DNA of 64,000 nt from Pseudomonas berkeleyensis (GCF_014109765.1 NZ_CP059139.1:1-64000), one strand, 5' to 3'; positions 42,847-53,020 are shown, counted from the first letter of the stretch. Numbers and translations are program-made. Notes: generated by a model not told the origin, from the letters alone.

Positions 42847-44310
42847 ATGCTCCTCGACCATCCCCTGCTGTTCAAATCGCTGTGCTATGTCGACGGTCAC
42901 TGGCTGCATAGCGACGACGGCGCCAGCATCGCCGTGCAGAACCCTGCCGACCAGAGTGTGATTGGCCACGTGCCGATGCTCGGTGAGAAGCAGATCATCG
43001 CCGCGGTGGACGCCGCTCAGCGTGCCTTCGCCAGCTGGCGCGAGCAGAGCCTGGAAACCCGTGCGGCGCTGTTGCGCCGTTGGGCCGAGCTGATCCTGCA
43101 GCATCAGGAAGACCTGGCGCGCATCCTCAGCCAGGAACAGGGCAAGCCGCTGGCCGAAGCCCGTGGCGAGATTCGCTACGCCGCCAGCTTCATCCCCTGG
43201 TTCGCCGAAGAGGCGCGCAGACTGTACGGCCAGACCATTCCCAGCCATATCCCCGGTGCCCAACTCGGTACGCTGAAGGAGCCGGTTGGCGTTTGCGCCC
43301 TGCTCACGCCCTGGAACTTCCCTTCGGCGATGATCACCCGCAAGGCCGCCGCCGCCCTGGCTGCCGGCTGCACCGTGGTGGTCAAGCCAGCGCACGAGAC
43401 GCCCTACAGCGCCTTCGCCCTGGCCCAGCTGGCCGAGGAAGCCGGCCTGCCGGCTGGCGTGTTCAACGTGGTGTTGGGCGAGCCGCAGATGGCCATGGAA
43501 ACCCTGGTGAAGGATACCCGCGTGCGCTCGGTGAGCTTCACTGGCTCGACCCGCGTCGGCAAGCTGGTACTGCAAGCGGCTGCCGAGGATGTGAAGAAGG
43601 TGGCGCTGGAGTTGGGCGGCAACGCGCCGCTGATCGTCTGCGCCGATGCTGATCTCGATCACGCCGTGCAGGTGGCGCTGGATGCCAAGTTCCAGACCTC
43701 CGGCCAGGACTGCTGCGCTGCCAATCGCATTCTGGTGGAGCGCCCCGTCTACGAAGAATTCCTACAGCGTTTCGCCGAGGCCGTACGTGGCCTGCGTGTT
43801 GGCCCCGGTCATGACGAGCGCAACCAGATCGGCCCGCTGATGCACCAGGCTGCGCTGGACGCGACTGCTGCACGGGTCGCCGATGCCCTCGAACAAGGTG
43901 CGCGCCTGCTGGTTGGCGGCGAGCCGCATGCCCTTGGCGGTTGGTTCTGGCAGCCGACGCTGCTGGCCGATGTCACTGACAGCATGCGCATCTACCGCGA
44001 GGAGAACTTCGCGCCCATCGCCGGCGTACGCGCCTTCGACACCCTGGACGAAGCCGTGGCCATGGCCAACGACACCGAATACGGCCTGGCCGCCTACATT
44101 TGTTCCAATCGCGTGGATGTCGTCCACCCGCTGATCCGCCGCCTCGATCACGCCATGGTCGCGGTCAATGGCACCAAATTCACCGGCCACCCGATCCCCT
44201 TCGGTGGCATGAAAGCCTCCGGCCTTGGCCGTGAGGGCGGCACGGAAGGCTTCGAGCCCTTCGTCGAAACCAAGTACTTCTGCATTCATCACCAGGGCCA
44301 GCGTTACTGA
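42847..44310 (+). CDS. doeC: Aldehyde dehydrogenase DoeC (aspartate semialdehyde to aspartate)
   Basis: NAD(P)-dependent aldehyde dehydrogenase of the succinate-semialdehyde type, 487 residues. Motifs are the cofactor region LLTPWNFPSAMITRKAAAAL, VSFTGSTRVGK, the catalytic Glu in LELGGNAPLIV and the catalytic Cys in TSGQDCCAANR. In ectoine breakdown DoeC oxidises aspartate semialdehyde to aspartate. The assignment rests on the adjacent diaminobutyrate transaminase-like gene 20 bp downstream and the ectoine genes upstream. A GABA/succinate-semialdehyde function is the alternative. Confidence 0.8.
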   Translation: MLLDHPLLFKSLCYVDGHWLHSDDGASIAVQNPADQSVIGHVPMLGEKQIIAAVDAAQRAFASWREQSLETRAALLRRWAELILQHQEDLARILSQEQGKPLAEARGEIRYAASFIPWFAEEARRLYGQTIPSHIPGAQLGTLKEPVGVCALLTPWNFPSAMITRKAAAALAAGCTVVVKPAHETPYSAFALAQLAEEAGLPAGVFNVVLGEPQMAMETLVKDTRVRSVSFTGSTRVGKLVLQAAAEDVKKVALELGGNAPLIVCADADLDHAVQVALDAKFQTSGQDCCAANRILVERPVYEEFLQRFAEAVRGLRVGPGHDERNQIGPLMHQAALDATAARVADALEQGARLLVGGEPHALGGWFWQPTLLADVTDSMRIYREENFAPIAGVRAFDTLDEAVAMANDTEYGLAAYICSNRVDVVHPLIRRLDHAMVAVNGTKFTGHPIPFGGMKASGLGREGGTEGFEPFVETKYFCIHHQGQRY

Positions 44311-44330
44311 GCCCCTTCGGAGGATTACCC

Positions 44331-45707
44331 ATGAGCTATTACGACGAGCTGTTCGCCCAGGATCGTGCCCACTTCATGCACCCGTCCACCCATGCCCATG
44401 ATCATGCCAGCGGCGCGCTCAAGGGGCGCATCATCACCGGCGCCTCGGGCATTCGCATCCAGGATCATGAAGGCCGAGAGCTGATCGACGCCTTCGCCGG
44501 CTTGTACTGCGTGAACATCGGCTACGGCCGCACCGAGGTGGCCGAGGCCATCTACAAGCAGGCCAAGGAGCTGGCCTACTACCACACCTACGTCGGCCAC
44601 TCGACCGAGGCCATCATCGAACTGTCGGCGCGCATCATCGACTGGGCGCCACAGGGCATGAAGAAGGTCTACTACGGCATGTCCGGCTCGGACGCCAACG
44701 AGACCCAGATCAAGCTGGTGCGCTACTACAACAACGTGCTCGGCCGCCCGGCGAAGAAGAAGATCATCTCCCGCCAGCGCGGCTATCACGGCTCGGGGAT
44801 CATGACCGGCAGCCTCACCGGCCTGGCCGGCTTTCACCAGCATTTCGATCTGCCCCACGCAGACATCAAACACGCCGCCTGCCCGCACTTCTACAAGGCG
44901 CCGGCTGGCATGGACGAAGCGGCTTACGTGCGCCACTGCGCCGAGGATCTGGAGCGTCTGATCCTGGCCGAAGGGCCGGATACCGTGGCCGCCTTTATCG
45001 GTGAGCCGGTGATGGGCACCGGCGGCATCATCGTGCCGCCGAACGGTTACTGGGAGGCGATCCAGGCCGTGCTGGCCAAGTACGACATCCTGCTGATCGC
45101 CGACGAGGTGGTGTGCGCCTTCGGCCGTCTGGGTACGCCGATGGGCAGCCAGATGTTCGGCATGCAGCCGGATCTGATCACCACGGCCAAGGGCCTGACC
45201 AGCGCTTACGCGCCGCTTTCGGCAGTGATCGTCGGTGAGAAGGTGTGGAACGTGATCGACGAGGCTTCCAGCCGCGACGGCGCTATGGGCCATGGCTGGA
45301 CCTACTCTGGTCACCCGATCTGCGCCGCCGCTGCGCTGGCCAACCTGAATATCCTGGAGAAGGAAAACATCGCCGCCAACGCCGCTGATGTTGGCGCCTA
45401 CCTCAACCAGCAGCTGCGTCAGACCTTCGAAGGCCATCCACTGGTGGGCGAAGTGCGTGGTGTCGGCATGCTCGCCGCGCTTGAGTTCATGGCCGACAAG
45501 GAGGCGCGTACGCCCTTCGATGCTGCACTCAAGGTTGGCCCGCGCGTCTCCGCCGCCTGCCTGGAACGCGGCATGATCGCCCGCGCCATGCCGCACGGCG
45601 ACATCCTCGGTTTCGCCCCGCCGCTGGTGCTGACCAAGGCCGAGGCGGACGAGGTGGTGGGGATCGCCAAGGCAGCAGTGGATGCGGTGGCCAGCGAAGT
45701 GCTTTAA
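44331..45707 (+). CDS. doeD: Class III aminotransferase DoeD (diaminobutyrate transaminase)
   Basis: PLP-dependent omega-aminotransferase of 458 residues. Motifs are the GMSGSDANETQIKLVRYY phosphate-binding region, the Asp in LLIADEVVCAFGRLG and the PLP lysine in ITTAKGLTSAYAPLSAV. In ectoine catabolism DoeD converts L-2,4-diaminobutyrate to aspartate semialdehyde, the substrate of DoeC. It is encoded with doeC. A role with other omega-amino acids cannot be excluded. Confidence 0.8.
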   Translation: MSYYDELFAQDRAHFMHPSTHAHDHASGALKGRIITGASGIRIQDHEGRELIDAFAGLYCVNIGYGRTEVAEAIYKQAKELAYYHTYVGHSTEAIIELSARIIDWAPQGMKKVYYGMSGSDANETQIKLVRYYNNVLGRPAKKKIISRQRGYHGSGIMTGSLTGLAGFHQHFDLPHADIKHAACPHFYKAPAGMDEAAYVRHCAEDLERLILAEGPDTVAAFIGEPVMGTGGIIVPPNGYWEAIQAVLAKYDILLIADEVVCAFGRLGTPMGSQMFGMQPDLITTAKGLTSAYAPLSAVIVGEKVWNVIDEASSRDGAMGHGWTYSGHPICAAAALANLNILEKENIAANAADVGAYLNQQLRQTFEGHPLVGEVRGVGMLAALEFMADKEARTPFDAALKVGPRVSAACLERGMIARAMPHGDILGFAPPLVLTKAEADEVVGIAKAAVDAVASEVL

Positions 45708-45915
45708 GGCCAGCTGAATGGCGTAGGGTGTGCTGTGCGCACCGCGGCTGGCTCGGTGCTTCGGCCAGCCATTCGCAGAGTTGCAGAAGAAAGTGTGAAA
45801 GGGACATCAGCCGCGACAGCTTGAGTCCCTGAGAACAGGAGGTGATGGTTTTGTTTCGGTGCGCACGGCGCACCCTACGGTTCGCAACGGTGCTGTAGGG
45901 TGCGCACCGAGTCGA
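45708..45915. repeat. GTAGGGTGCGCC-type repeats after doeD
   Basis: Unit at 45723-45743, an inverted unit at 45858-45878 and a partial one at 45894-45907. They bracket about 110 bp of unique sequence with no reading frame I would support. They lie between convergent doeD and the TPR gene. Confidence 0.75.
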
Positions 45916-46230
45916 TCAGCGTGGCTTGTCCAGCTTGCGTAGAAACACCGTCATTTCCTTCTCGGCCTGCTTGTCGCCCTTGGCCTGTGCCGCGGCGATG
46001 CCCTGCTGCCAGGCCTGGCGAGCACCGTCGTGGTCGCCTGCGGCCTGCAGCGCCTTGCCCAGCAGCTTCCAGGCGGCGGAATAGCTCGGGTCGAACTCCA
46101 CGCAGCGTTGCAGGTGCTCGGCCGCCTGCGTGGCATTGCCGCCATCCAGATGCGCCTTGCCCAGGCCGAAGCGCAGCAGGGCGTTGTCCATGCCCTTGGC
46201 CAGCATCTTTTCCAGTGCATCGGTACTCAT
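45916..46230 (-). CDS. TPR-repeat protein
   Basis: Small 104-residue protein with about two tetratricopeptide repeats (NALLRFGLGKAHLDGGNATQAAEHLQRCVEFDPSYSAAWKLLGKALQAAGDHDGARQAWQQGIAAA). It corresponds to the gene before trkA in P. aeruginosa. It has no catalytic motif and probably mediates a protein contact; the partner is unknown. Confidence 0.88.
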   Translation of the reverse strand: MSTDALEKMLAKGMDNALLRFGLGKAHLDGGNATQAAEHLQRCVEFDPSYSAAWKLLGKALQAAGDHDGARQAWQQGIAAAQAKGDKQAEKEMTVFLRKLDKPR

Positions 46231-46257
46231 CTTGGCTCCTGCATCGTCATGTGGGCA

Positions 46258-46302
46258 TCCCCGGATTTCATCCGGGCTACGCGCTGGTAGCCGGATGCAA
46301 TG
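46258..46302. repeat. Inverted GCCCGGAT-type repeat pair
   Basis: TCCCCGGATTTCATCCGGGC (46258-46277) and GTAGCCGGATGCAAT (46288-46302) lie between trkA and the TPR gene and can fold as a hairpin at the end of the trkA operon. Confidence 0.75.
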
Positions 46303-46308
46303 AGGGAC

Positions 46309-47682
46309 TCAGAAGAAGGTCAGACCGGCCTGGAACAGACGCTCGACATCGCGAATGTATTTCTTGTCGACCAGGAACAGGATCACGTGGTCGCCGGACT
46401 CGATTACGGTGCTGTCATGGGCGATCAACACCTCCTCGTCGCGGATGATGGCGCCGATGGTGGTGCTCGGTGGCAGGGCGATGTCCTTGATCATGCGGCC
46501 GATCACCTTGCTCGACTTGGCGTCGCCGTGGGCAATCACCTCCAGCGCTTCGGCCGCGCCGCGGCGCAGGCTGTGCACGCTCTCGATATCGCCGCGGCGC
46601 ACGTGGGTCAGCAGGGTGCCGATGGTGGCCAGCTGCGGGCTGATGGCGATGTCGATCTCGCCGCCCTGCACCAGGTCGACGTAGGCCGGGTTGTTGATGA
46701 TGGTCATCACCTTGCGCGCGCCCATGCGCTTGGCCAGCAGCGAGGACATGATGTTGGCTTCGTCGTCGTTGGTCAGGGCCAGGAAGATGTCGGCATCGTT
46801 GATGTTCTCTTCCATCAGCAGGTCGCGGTCGGAGGCACTGCCCTGCAGGACGATGGTGCTTTCCAGGTTTTCCGAGAGGTAGCGGCAGCGTGCCGGGTTC
46901 ATCTCGATGATCTTTACCTGGTAGCGACTCTCGATGGCCTCGGCCAGGCGTTCGCCAATATGCCCGCCGCCGGCGATGACCACTTTCTTGTAGTCATCCT
47001 CGAGGCGGCGCATCTCGCTCATGACTGCGCGGATGTGCGCCTTGGCGGCGATGAAGAACACTTCGTCATCGGCTTCGATGACGGTATCGCCCTGCGGCAG
47101 GATCGGCCGGTTGCGGCGGAAGATGGCGGCGACGCGGGTGTCGATGTTGGGCATGTGCGCGCGAATCTGGCGCAGCTGCTGACCCACCAGCGGGCCGCCG
47201 TAGTAGGCCTTGACCGCGACCAGTTGCGCCTTGCCCTCGGCGAAGTCGATCACCTGCAGGGCGCCAGGGTATTCGATCAGGCGCTTGATGTAGTTGGTCA
47301 CCACCTGCTCTGGGCTGATCAGCACGTCGACCGGGATCGCTTCATTGTCGAACAGCGCTTCGCGGGTCAGGTAGGCTGCTTCGCGCACACGGGCGATGCG
47401 CGTCGGCGTATGGAACAGGGTGTAGGCCACCTGGCAGGCGATCATGTTGACTTCGTCGCTGTTGGTCACCGCCACCAGCATATCGGCATCGTCGGCACCG
47501 GCCTGACGCAGCACGGTGGGGAACGAGCCCTTGCCCTGCACGGTGCGGATGTCGAGGCGGTCGCCGAGGTCGCGCAGGCGATCACCGTCGGTGTCGACCA
47601 CGGTGATGTCGTTGGCTTCGCTGGCCAGGTGTTCTGCCAGGGTTCCACCTACCTGGCCTGCACCGAGAATGATGATCTTCAC
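46309..47682 (-). CDS. trkA: Trk potassium uptake regulatory protein TrkA
   Basis: Cytoplasmic NAD(H)-binding gate of the Trk potassium transporter, 457 residues. Two RCK units are visible: the first Rossmann motif [19 protein letters not shown] at the N-terminus, the second [19 protein letters not shown] near residue 233, each followed by a TrkA_C domain. It lies 11 bp after rsmB and is the last gene of def-fmt-rsmB-trkA. Confidence 0.96.
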   Translation of the reverse strand: MKIIILGAGQVGGTLAEHLASEANDITVVDTDGDRLRDLGDRLDIRTVQGKGSFPTVLRQAGADDADMLVAVTNSDEVNMIACQVAYTLFHTPTRIARVREAAYLTREALFDNEAIPVDVLISPEQVVTNYIKRLIEYPGALQVIDFAEGKAQLVAVKAYYGGPLVGQQLRQIRAHMPNIDTRVAAIFRRNRPILPQGDTVIEADDEVFFIAAKAHIRAVMSEMRRLEDDYKKVVIAGGGHIGERLAEAIESRYQVKIIEMNPARCRYLSENLESTIVLQGSASDRDLLMEENINDADIFLALTNDDEANIMSSLLAKRMGARKVMTIINNPAYVDLVQGGEIDIAISPQLATIGTLLTHVRRGDIESVHSLRRGAAEALEVIAHGDAKSSKVIGRMIKDIALPPSTTIGAIIRDEEVLIAHDSTVIESGDHVILFLVDKKYIRDVERLFQAGLTFF

Positions 47683-47693
47683 TGGTTGCTCCG

Positions 47694-49007
47694 TTAGCTG
47701 CGTTCTGGCGCAGCGGATTTAAGCAGCTTGGCATAGTAGAAGCCGTCGTGGCCGTCCAGCTGTGGCAGCAGTTGGCGACCGTGTGCCGATTGCAGGCCGA
47801 ACTCGCCGGCGATGGCGACTTCCTGCGCGTCAGGGGTGCGAGCGAGGAACGCGGCGATGGTCTCGCTGTTTTCCGTCGGCAGCACCGAGCAGGTGGCGTA
47901 GAGTAGGATGCCGCCGGGGGTCAGGGTCGGCCACAGGGCATCGAGCAGCTCGCCCTGCAACTGGGCCAGGGCGGGAATGTCCTCGGGTTGGCGGGTCAGC
48001 TTGATGTCCGGATGACGGCGGATCACGCCGGTGGCCGAACAGGGCGCGTCGAGCAGGATGCGCTGGAACGGCTGGCCGTCCCACCAGGCGCCGGTATCGC
48101 GGCCATCGGCGGCGATCAGCGTGGCCTCCAGGCGCAGGCGGTCGAGGTTCTCGCGCACACGTGCCAGGCGCTTGGCCTCCAGATCGACGGCGATCACTTC
48201 GCTCAGGCCCGGCTCGACCTCCACCAAATGGCAGGTCTTGCCGCCCGGAGCGGCGCAGGCGTCCAGCACGCGTTGGCCCGGCGCCAGTTCGAGCAGGTCG
48301 GCGGCCAGTTGCGCGGCCTCGTCCTGCACACTGACGCGGCCTTCCTTGAAGCCGGGTAGCGTGGTCACGTCACAGGGCTGCAGCAGGCGTACGCCGTCAC
48401 GGCTGAAGGCGCAGGGTTCGGCATCGATACCGGCGTCGCGCAGTTCGGTGAGGTACGCGTCACGGCTGCCGTGACGGCGATTGACCCGCAGGATCAGCGG
48501 CGGATGCGCGTTGTTGGCAGCGCAGATGGCTTGCCAGTGCTCGGGCCAGAAGGTCTTGAGCTGTTTTTGCAGCCAGCGCGGGTGCGCGGTGTGCAGCACC
48601 GGATCGCGATCGAGTTCGGCGAAAATCGCTTCATGCTCGCGCTGAGCGCGGCGCAGCACGGCGTTGAGCAGGCCCTTGGCCCAGGGCTTCTTCAGCGCAC
48701 CGGCGCAGCCGACCGTTTCGCCTATGGCGGCATGCTCCGGGATGCGGCTGTGCAGCAACTGGTAGAGGCCGATCAGCAGCAGCGCTTCCACGTCCTTGTC
48801 GGCGGTCTTGAACGGCTTTTCCAGCAGTTTCTCGGCCAGCAGTTGCAGGCGCGGCTGCCAGCGCGCGGCGCCGAAGGCCAGATCCTGCGCCAGGGCGCGA
48901 TCGTGGTGTTCGACCTTGTCCAACTGCGGTGGCAGGCTGCTGCCCAGCGAGGCCTTGCCGGAGAGTACGGCGGTCAGGGCGCGTGCGGCGGCCAGGCGGG
49001 GATTCAT
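47694..49007 (-). CDS. rsmB: 16S rRNA (cytosine 967-C5)-methyltransferase RsmB
   Basis: Methylates C967 of 16S rRNA. The 437-residue protein has an N-terminal NusB-like RNA-binding domain ([19 protein letters not shown]...) and a C-terminal Rossmann methyltransferase with SAM motif [16 protein letters not shown]. The catalytic cysteines are in [19 protein letters not shown] and [13 protein letters not shown]. It overlaps fmt by 4 bp. Confidence 0.96.
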   Translation of the reverse strand: MNPRLAAARALTAVLSGKASLGSSLPPQLDKVEHHDRALAQDLAFGAARWQPRLQLLAEKLLEKPFKTADKDVEALLLIGLYQLLHSRIPEHAAIGETVGCAGALKKPWAKGLLNAVLRRAQREHEAIFAELDRDPVLHTAHPRWLQKQLKTFWPEHWQAICAANNAHPPLILRVNRRHGSRDAYLTELRDAGIDAEPCAFSRDGVRLLQPCDVTTLPGFKEGRVSVQDEAAQLAADLLELAPGQRVLDACAAPGGKTCHLVEVEPGLSEVIAVDLEAKRLARVRENLDRLRLEATLIAADGRDTGAWWDGQPFQRILLDAPCSATGVIRRHPDIKLTRQPEDIPALAQLQGELLDALWPTLTPGGILLYATCSVLPTENSETIAAFLARTPDAQEVAIAGEFGLQSAHGRQLLPQLDGHDGFYYAKLLKSAAPERS

Positions 49008-49936
49008 TGACCCAGTACCAGGCCGGGCGCGAACTGCTCGCGGCGGCTGTTGTACAGGTCACTGAAGGCCAGCGGCTTGCCGCCGGGCAACTGCAGGCGA
49101 GTCAGGCGCAGTGCACCCTCGCCGCAGGCCACGGTCAGGCCGTTCTTGTCGGCGGCGAGAATACTGCCAGGGGCGCCCTCACCCTCGCCAATCTCGGCCG
49201 CATGCACCTTGAGTGCATCACTGCCCAGCGTGGTGTGGCAGATCGGCCAGGGGTGGAAGGCGCGCACCAGGCGCTCCAGTTCCACGGCCGGCCGGCTGAA
49301 GTCGAGGCGCGCCTCGTCCTTGTTCAGCTTGTGTGCGTAGTTGGCCAGGGCATCGTCCTGCACTTCGCCCTTCAGCGTGCCGGCGGCCAGGCCGTCGATG
49401 GCCTGTAGTACCGCCTGCGGGCCGAGCTGGGCGAGGCGGTCGTGCAGGCTGCCGCCGGTGTCGCTGGCGCTGATCGGGGTGCTGACCTTGAGCAGCATCG
49501 GCCCGGTGTCGAGGCCGGCCTCCATCTGCATCACGGTGACACCGCTCTCGGCGTCACCGGCTTGTACCGCGCGTTGGATCGGCGCGGCGCCACGCCAACG
49601 AGGCAGCAAGGAGGCATGACTGTTGATGCAGCCCAGGCGCGGGGTGTCGAGCACCACCTGCGGCAGGATCAGGCCGTAGGCAACCACCACCATCAGATCC
49701 GGCTTGAGGGCTGCCAGCTCGGCCTGTGCCTCTTCATTGCGCAGGCTGGCCGGCTGGTAAACCGGGATACCGTGCTCGACGGCGAGTTGCTTGACCGGGC
49801 TGGGCATCAGCTTCTGGCCACGGCCGGCCGGGCGATCCGGCTGGGTGTAGACGGCGATGATCTGGTGCGGGCTGGCCAGCAGGGCCTTGAGGTGCTCGGC
49901 GGCGAATTCCGGGGTGCCGGCAAAGACGATACGCAT
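49004..49936 (-). CDS. fmt: Methionyl-tRNA formyltransferase
   Basis: Formylates initiator Met-tRNA. The 310-residue protein has the N-terminal [19 protein letters not shown] and the folate/active-site block [21 protein letters not shown], plus the C-terminal tRNA-binding domain. In Pseudomonas fmt follows def closely; here a 144-bp repeat element lies between them. Confidence 0.97.
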   Translation of the reverse strand: MRIVFAGTPEFAAEHLKALLASPHQIIAVYTQPDRPAGRGQKLMPSPVKQLAVEHGIPVYQPASLRNEEAQAELAALKPDLMVVVAYGLILPQVVLDTPRLGCINSHASLLPRWRGAAPIQRAVQAGDAESGVTVMQMEAGLDTGPMLLKVSTPISASDTGGSLHDRLAQLGPQAVLQAIDGLAAGTLKGEVQDDALANYAHKLNKDEARLDFSRPAVELERLVRAFHPWPICHTTLGSDALKVHAAEIGEGEGAPGSILAADKNGLTVACGEGALRLTRLQLPGGKPLAFSDLYNSRREQFAPGLVLGQ

Positions 49937-49966
49937 GGGGTAGTCACCAAAGAAAAAGGCTTGCCT

Positions 49967-50110
49967 GGCAGGTCACATGGAAACTACTGCGCTCGGTTAT
50001 GCTGCGTTGAAAACAGGCTCGGACTGCTCATTTACAGCTCGTAAACTCCGCGCCCTCGCCTGTTTTCGCCTTGCCTAACCTTCGCTCGTGACATTTCCAT
50101 GCGACCTGCT
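49967..50110. repeat. Long inverted-repeat element, copy 1 (between def and fmt)
   Basis: Ends GGCAGGTCACATGGAAA and TTTCCATGCGACCTGCT are inverted copies (15 of 17 bases). Inside are a TGCGTTGAAAACAGGC arm and its partner GCCTGTTTTCGCCTTG, with CTCATTTACAG and CGTAAAC near the centre. The same architecture occurs at 54925-55114 and 62711-62869. It has no coding capacity. Confidence 0.82.
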
Positions 50111-50135
50111 ACGCAAGCCTTTGGATGAACGAGGA

Positions 50136-50642
50136 TCAGGCGCGCTGGCGATGCTGTTTTTCCAGCTTCTTCTTGATGCGATCGCGCTTGAGACTGGACA
50201 GGTAGTCGACGAACAGCTTGCCGTTGAGGTGGTCGCATTCGTGCTGGATGCACACGGCGAGCAGGCCTTCGGCGATCAGCTCATAGGGCTGGCCATCGCG
50301 ATCCAGTGCCTTGATCCTGACCTTCTGCGGGCGGTCGACATTCTCGTAGAAGCCGGGAACCGACAGGCAGCCTTCCTGGTACTGATCCATCTCGTCGGTC
50401 AACGACTCGAACTCGGGGTTGATGAACACCCGCGGCTCGGACTTGTCCTCGGACAGATCCATGACCACTACGCGCTTGTGCACGTTGACCTGTGTCGCGG
50501 CCAGGCCGATACCGGGTGCGTCATACATGGTCTCGAACATGTCGTCGACCAGTTGACGGATGGAGTCGTCCACGACGTCCACCGGTTTGGCGATGGTACG
50601 CAGGCGTGGATCAGGAAATTCGAGGATATTCAGGATCGCCAT
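50136..50642 (-). CDS. def: Peptide deformylase
   Basis: Metal enzyme that removes the N-formyl group from new proteins. The three motifs are present in 168 residues: [18 protein letters not shown] and QHECDHLNG (HExxH type with metal-binding His). It is the first gene of the def-fmt-rsmB-trkA series and is divergent from the LysM gene. Confidence 0.97.
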   Translation of the reverse strand: MAILNILEFPDPRLRTIAKPVDVVDDSIRQLVDDMFETMYDAPGIGLAATQVNVHKRVVVMDLSEDKSEPRVFINPEFESLTDEMDQYQEGCLSVPGFYENVDRPQKVRIKALDRDGQPYELIAEGLLAVCIQHECDHLNGKLFVDYLSSLKRDRIKKKLEKQHRQRA

Positions 50643-50794
50643 ATGCGTTTGTGATGCACTTGTGGAATAAAGTCAAAATCCGCTGCTAAGATGATGAACA
50701 GCATTGAAAAACGGCTTCACGCCGCGGATTCAGCGGGTTTGAACGCGGCGCTAGGGCGCTTCACGTGAAGGCACATAATAAAGGGATTCACCGC
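50643..50794. promoter_or_regulatory. Divergent def / LysM control region
   Basis: The gap holds the promoters of def (minus) and the LysM gene (plus). A perfect 12-bp palindrome CTTCACGTGAAG lies at 50759-50770. It resembles the core of parS, but its flanks do not match. The sequence AAAGGGA before 50795 is the LysM ribosome site. Confidence 0.4.
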
Positions 50795-51835
50795 ATGAGG
50801 AAATCACTACTCGCCCTGCTGCTCGTTGCAGCCGGCGGATTGGCCCAGACCGGAATGGCCCTGGCCGAAGTGCAGCTCAAGGACGGTCATCCGGACCGTT
50901 ACACCGTGGTCAAGGGCGATACGCTCTGGGACATCTCCGGAAAATTCCTGCGCCAACCGTGGAAGTGGCCGGAAATCTGGCATGCCAACCCGCAGGTTTC
51001 CAATCCGCACCTGATCTATCCCGGTGACACCCTCAATCTTGTCTACATCGATGGTCAGCCGCGCCTGATGCTCAACCGTGGCGAGTCACGCGGCACCATC
51101 AAGCTGTCACCCCAGGTGCGCAGCACACCGATGGCTGAGGCGATCCCGACCATTCCTCTGGAGGCTATCAACAGTTTCCTGCTGAGCAACCGCATCGTCG
51201 ACACTCCGGAAGAGTTCAGTGGTAAGCCTTACGTGGTCGCCGGTAACGCTGAGCGCGTGGTCAGCGGTGCAGGGGATCGTGTTTACGCTCGCGGTCAATT
51301 CGAGGAAGATCATCCGATCTACGGCATCTTCCGTCAGGGCAAGACCTACACGGATCCGGATACCAAGGAATTCCTCGGTATCAATGCTGATGACATCGGT
51401 ACCGGTGAAATCGTCGCAGAAGAAGGTGATATCGGTACGCTGGTGTTGAGCCGTTCGACCCAGGAAGTGCGCCTGGGTGACCGCTTGTTCCCCACCGAGG
51501 AGCGCGCGATCAACTCCTCCTTCATGCCCAGTGAGCCGACCCGTGAGATCAATGGTCTGATTCTCGATGTGCCGCGTGGTGTGACTCAGATCGGTCAGTT
51601 CGACGTGGTCACCCTGAACAAGGGCGCGCGCGATGGTCTGGAAATTGGCAACGTGCTGGCGGTGTACAAAACGGGCGAGACCGTACGTGATCGCGTCACG
51701 GGTGAAAGCGTAAAAATTCCGGATGAGCGTTCTGGTCTGCTGATGGTGTTCCGCACTTACGACAAGCTCAGCTATGGCCTGGTACTTGGCGCTACACGCC
51801 AACTGGCGGTGATGGACAAGGTTCGCAATCCGTAA
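50795..51835 (+). CDS. LysM-domain peptidoglycan-binding protein
   Basis: Exported protein of 346 residues. A signal peptide (SLLALLLVAAGGLAQTGMALA) is followed by one LysM domain (RYTVVKGDTLWDISGKFLRQPWKWPEIWHANPQVSNPHLIYPGDTLNL, about residues 35-85), then a long region without a family I can name. It corresponds to the PA0020-type gene between def and dprA. The ATG at 50795 is preferred over an in-frame start at 50765 because it begins a standard signal peptide. It probably binds the cell wall. Confidence 0.9.
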   Translation: MRKSLLALLLVAAGGLAQTGMALAEVQLKDGHPDRYTVVKGDTLWDISGKFLRQPWKWPEIWHANPQVSNPHLIYPGDTLNLVYIDGQPRLMLNRGESRGTIKLSPQVRSTPMAEAIPTIPLEAINSFLLSNRIVDTPEEFSGKPYVVAGNAERVVSGAGDRVYARGQFEEDHPIYGIFRQGKTYTDPDTKEFLGINADDIGTGEIVAEEGDIGTLVLSRSTQEVRLGDRLFPTEERAINSSFMPSEPTREINGLILDVPRGVTQIGQFDVVTLNKGARDGLEIGNVLAVYKTGETVRDRVTGESVKIPDERSGLLMVFRTYDKLSYGLVLGATRQLAVMDKVRNP

Positions 51836-51841
51836 CACCCG

Positions 51842-51867
51842 ATGAGCCCCGCAATCGCGGGGCTCAT
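51842..51867 (+). terminator. Hairpin after the LysM gene
   Basis: ATGAGCCCCGC-AATC-GCGGGGCTCAT, 6 bp after the LysM stop codon, followed by a weak GCTTTCT run. Probably a terminator or attenuator ahead of dprA. Confidence 0.75.
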
Positions 51868-51916
51868 GCTTTCTGGTCGCCAGGATGGCGACACCATCGA
51901 TCAGGGACGAATCATC

Positions 51917-53020
51917 ATGCCTATTCCTGCCTCGCTGTCTCCCGCCGAACTCGAAGCCCGTCTACGCCTGCATTTGCTGCCGGAGCTGGGGCCGCGGCGT
52001 TTTCGCAAACTGCTCAGCGCTTTCGACAGCGCCTCGGCCGCGTTGAGTGCGCCGGCCAGTGCCTGGCGGGCTCTCGGGTTGCCAGCTGCGTGCGCCGAGC
52101 CCAGGCGCAGTGCGGAAATTCGCGAACGAGCGGCAGCTGCACTGCTGTGGCTGGAAGCACCTGATCAACACCTGCTGATGTGGGATGACCCGCACTACCC
52201 GGCGCTGCTCGCCGAACTGGCGGATGCACCGCCGCTGTTGTTTGTGGCGGGTGATCCGGGTGTGCTGGAGTTGCCGCAGTTGGCGATGGTCGGCAGTCGG
52301 CGTGCCTCGCAGCCTGGCCTGGATAATGCTCGCGCCTTTGCCCGCAGCCTGGCAGCCGGTGGTTTTGCGATCACCAGTGGCCTGGCCTTGGGAATCGACG
52401 GCGCCGCGCACCAAGGCGCCCTGGACGGGGGCGGCAGGACAGTGGCGGTTCTCGGTACGGGGTTGCAATACTTGTACCCCCGGCGACATACCCGGCTGGC
52501 GGCGCAGATCGTCGAACGGGGCAGTGCTCTGGTTTCCGAGTTGCCGCTGGATTGTCCGCCTCAGGCGAGCAACTTTCCCCGGCGTAATCGAATCATCAGC
52601 GGTCTCTCGGTCGGCGTGCTGGTGGTCGAGGCCAGCCCTTCCAGCGGGTCTCTGATCACCGCACGACTGGCCGCCGAGCAAGGGCGCGAGGTGTATGCCA
52701 TTCCCGGTTCGATCCACCACCCGGGAGCACGCGGTTGCCATCAACTGATTCGCGATGGCGCCACGCTAGTGGAGAGCATCGACCATATTCTCGAAGCGCT
52801 ACAAGGCTGGCAGGCTCCGCGCATCAGCCTTGCTCCGGTTCGAGCCACCAGGGTCGAGCATCCGCTTCTGGCGCTGCTACATGCCGCACCGCACAGCACC
52901 GAAGCCCTGGTGCAGAGTAGTGGCTGGGCGCTGGCAGATGTGCTGGCGGCACTGACCGAACTGGAGCTGGATGGTTTGGTATGCAACGAGGCTGGGCGCT
53001 GGCTGGCGCGAAACCCCTAG
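51917..53020 (+). CDS. dprA: DNA-processing protein DprA
   Basis: Binds incoming single-stranded DNA in transformation and loads RecA. From the ATG at 51917 it has 367 residues; an earlier in-frame ATG lies inside the hairpin after the LysM gene. The Rossmann-like core has MVGSRRASQPGLDNARAFARSL, ITSGLALGIDGAAHQGAL and FPRRNRIISGLSVGVLVVEA; a C-terminal winged-helix domain follows (HPLLALLHAAPHSTEALVQSSGW...). Confidence 0.95.
   Translation: MPIPASLSPAELEARLRLHLLPELGPRRFRKLLSAFDSASAALSAPASAWRALGLPAACAEPRRSAEIRERAAAALLWLEAPDQHLLMWDDPHYPALLAELADAPPLLFVAGDPGVLELPQLAMVGSRRASQPGLDNARAFARSLAAGGFAITSGLALGIDGAAHQGALDGGGRTVAVLGTGLQYLYPRRHTRLAAQIVERGSALVSELPLDCPPQASNFPRRNRIISGLSVGVLVVEASPSSGSLITARLAAEQGREVYAIPGSIHHPGARGCHQLIRDGATLVESIDHILEALQGWQAPRISLAPVRATRVEHPLLALLHAAPHSTEALVQSSGWALADVLAALTELELDGLVCNEAGRWLARNP

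Noticed and set aside
46300..47697. 465-residue open frame on the plus strand opposite trkA
   Set aside because: Antisense shadow of the intact trkA gene, with a low-complexity His/Gln/Asp-rich translation and no recognisable domain.
50759..50770. Palindrome CTTCACGTGAAG as a further parS site
   Set aside because: Only the inner TCACGTGA resembles parS. The outer bases differ from the TGTT...AACA of the two real sites, so ParB binding is unlikely.
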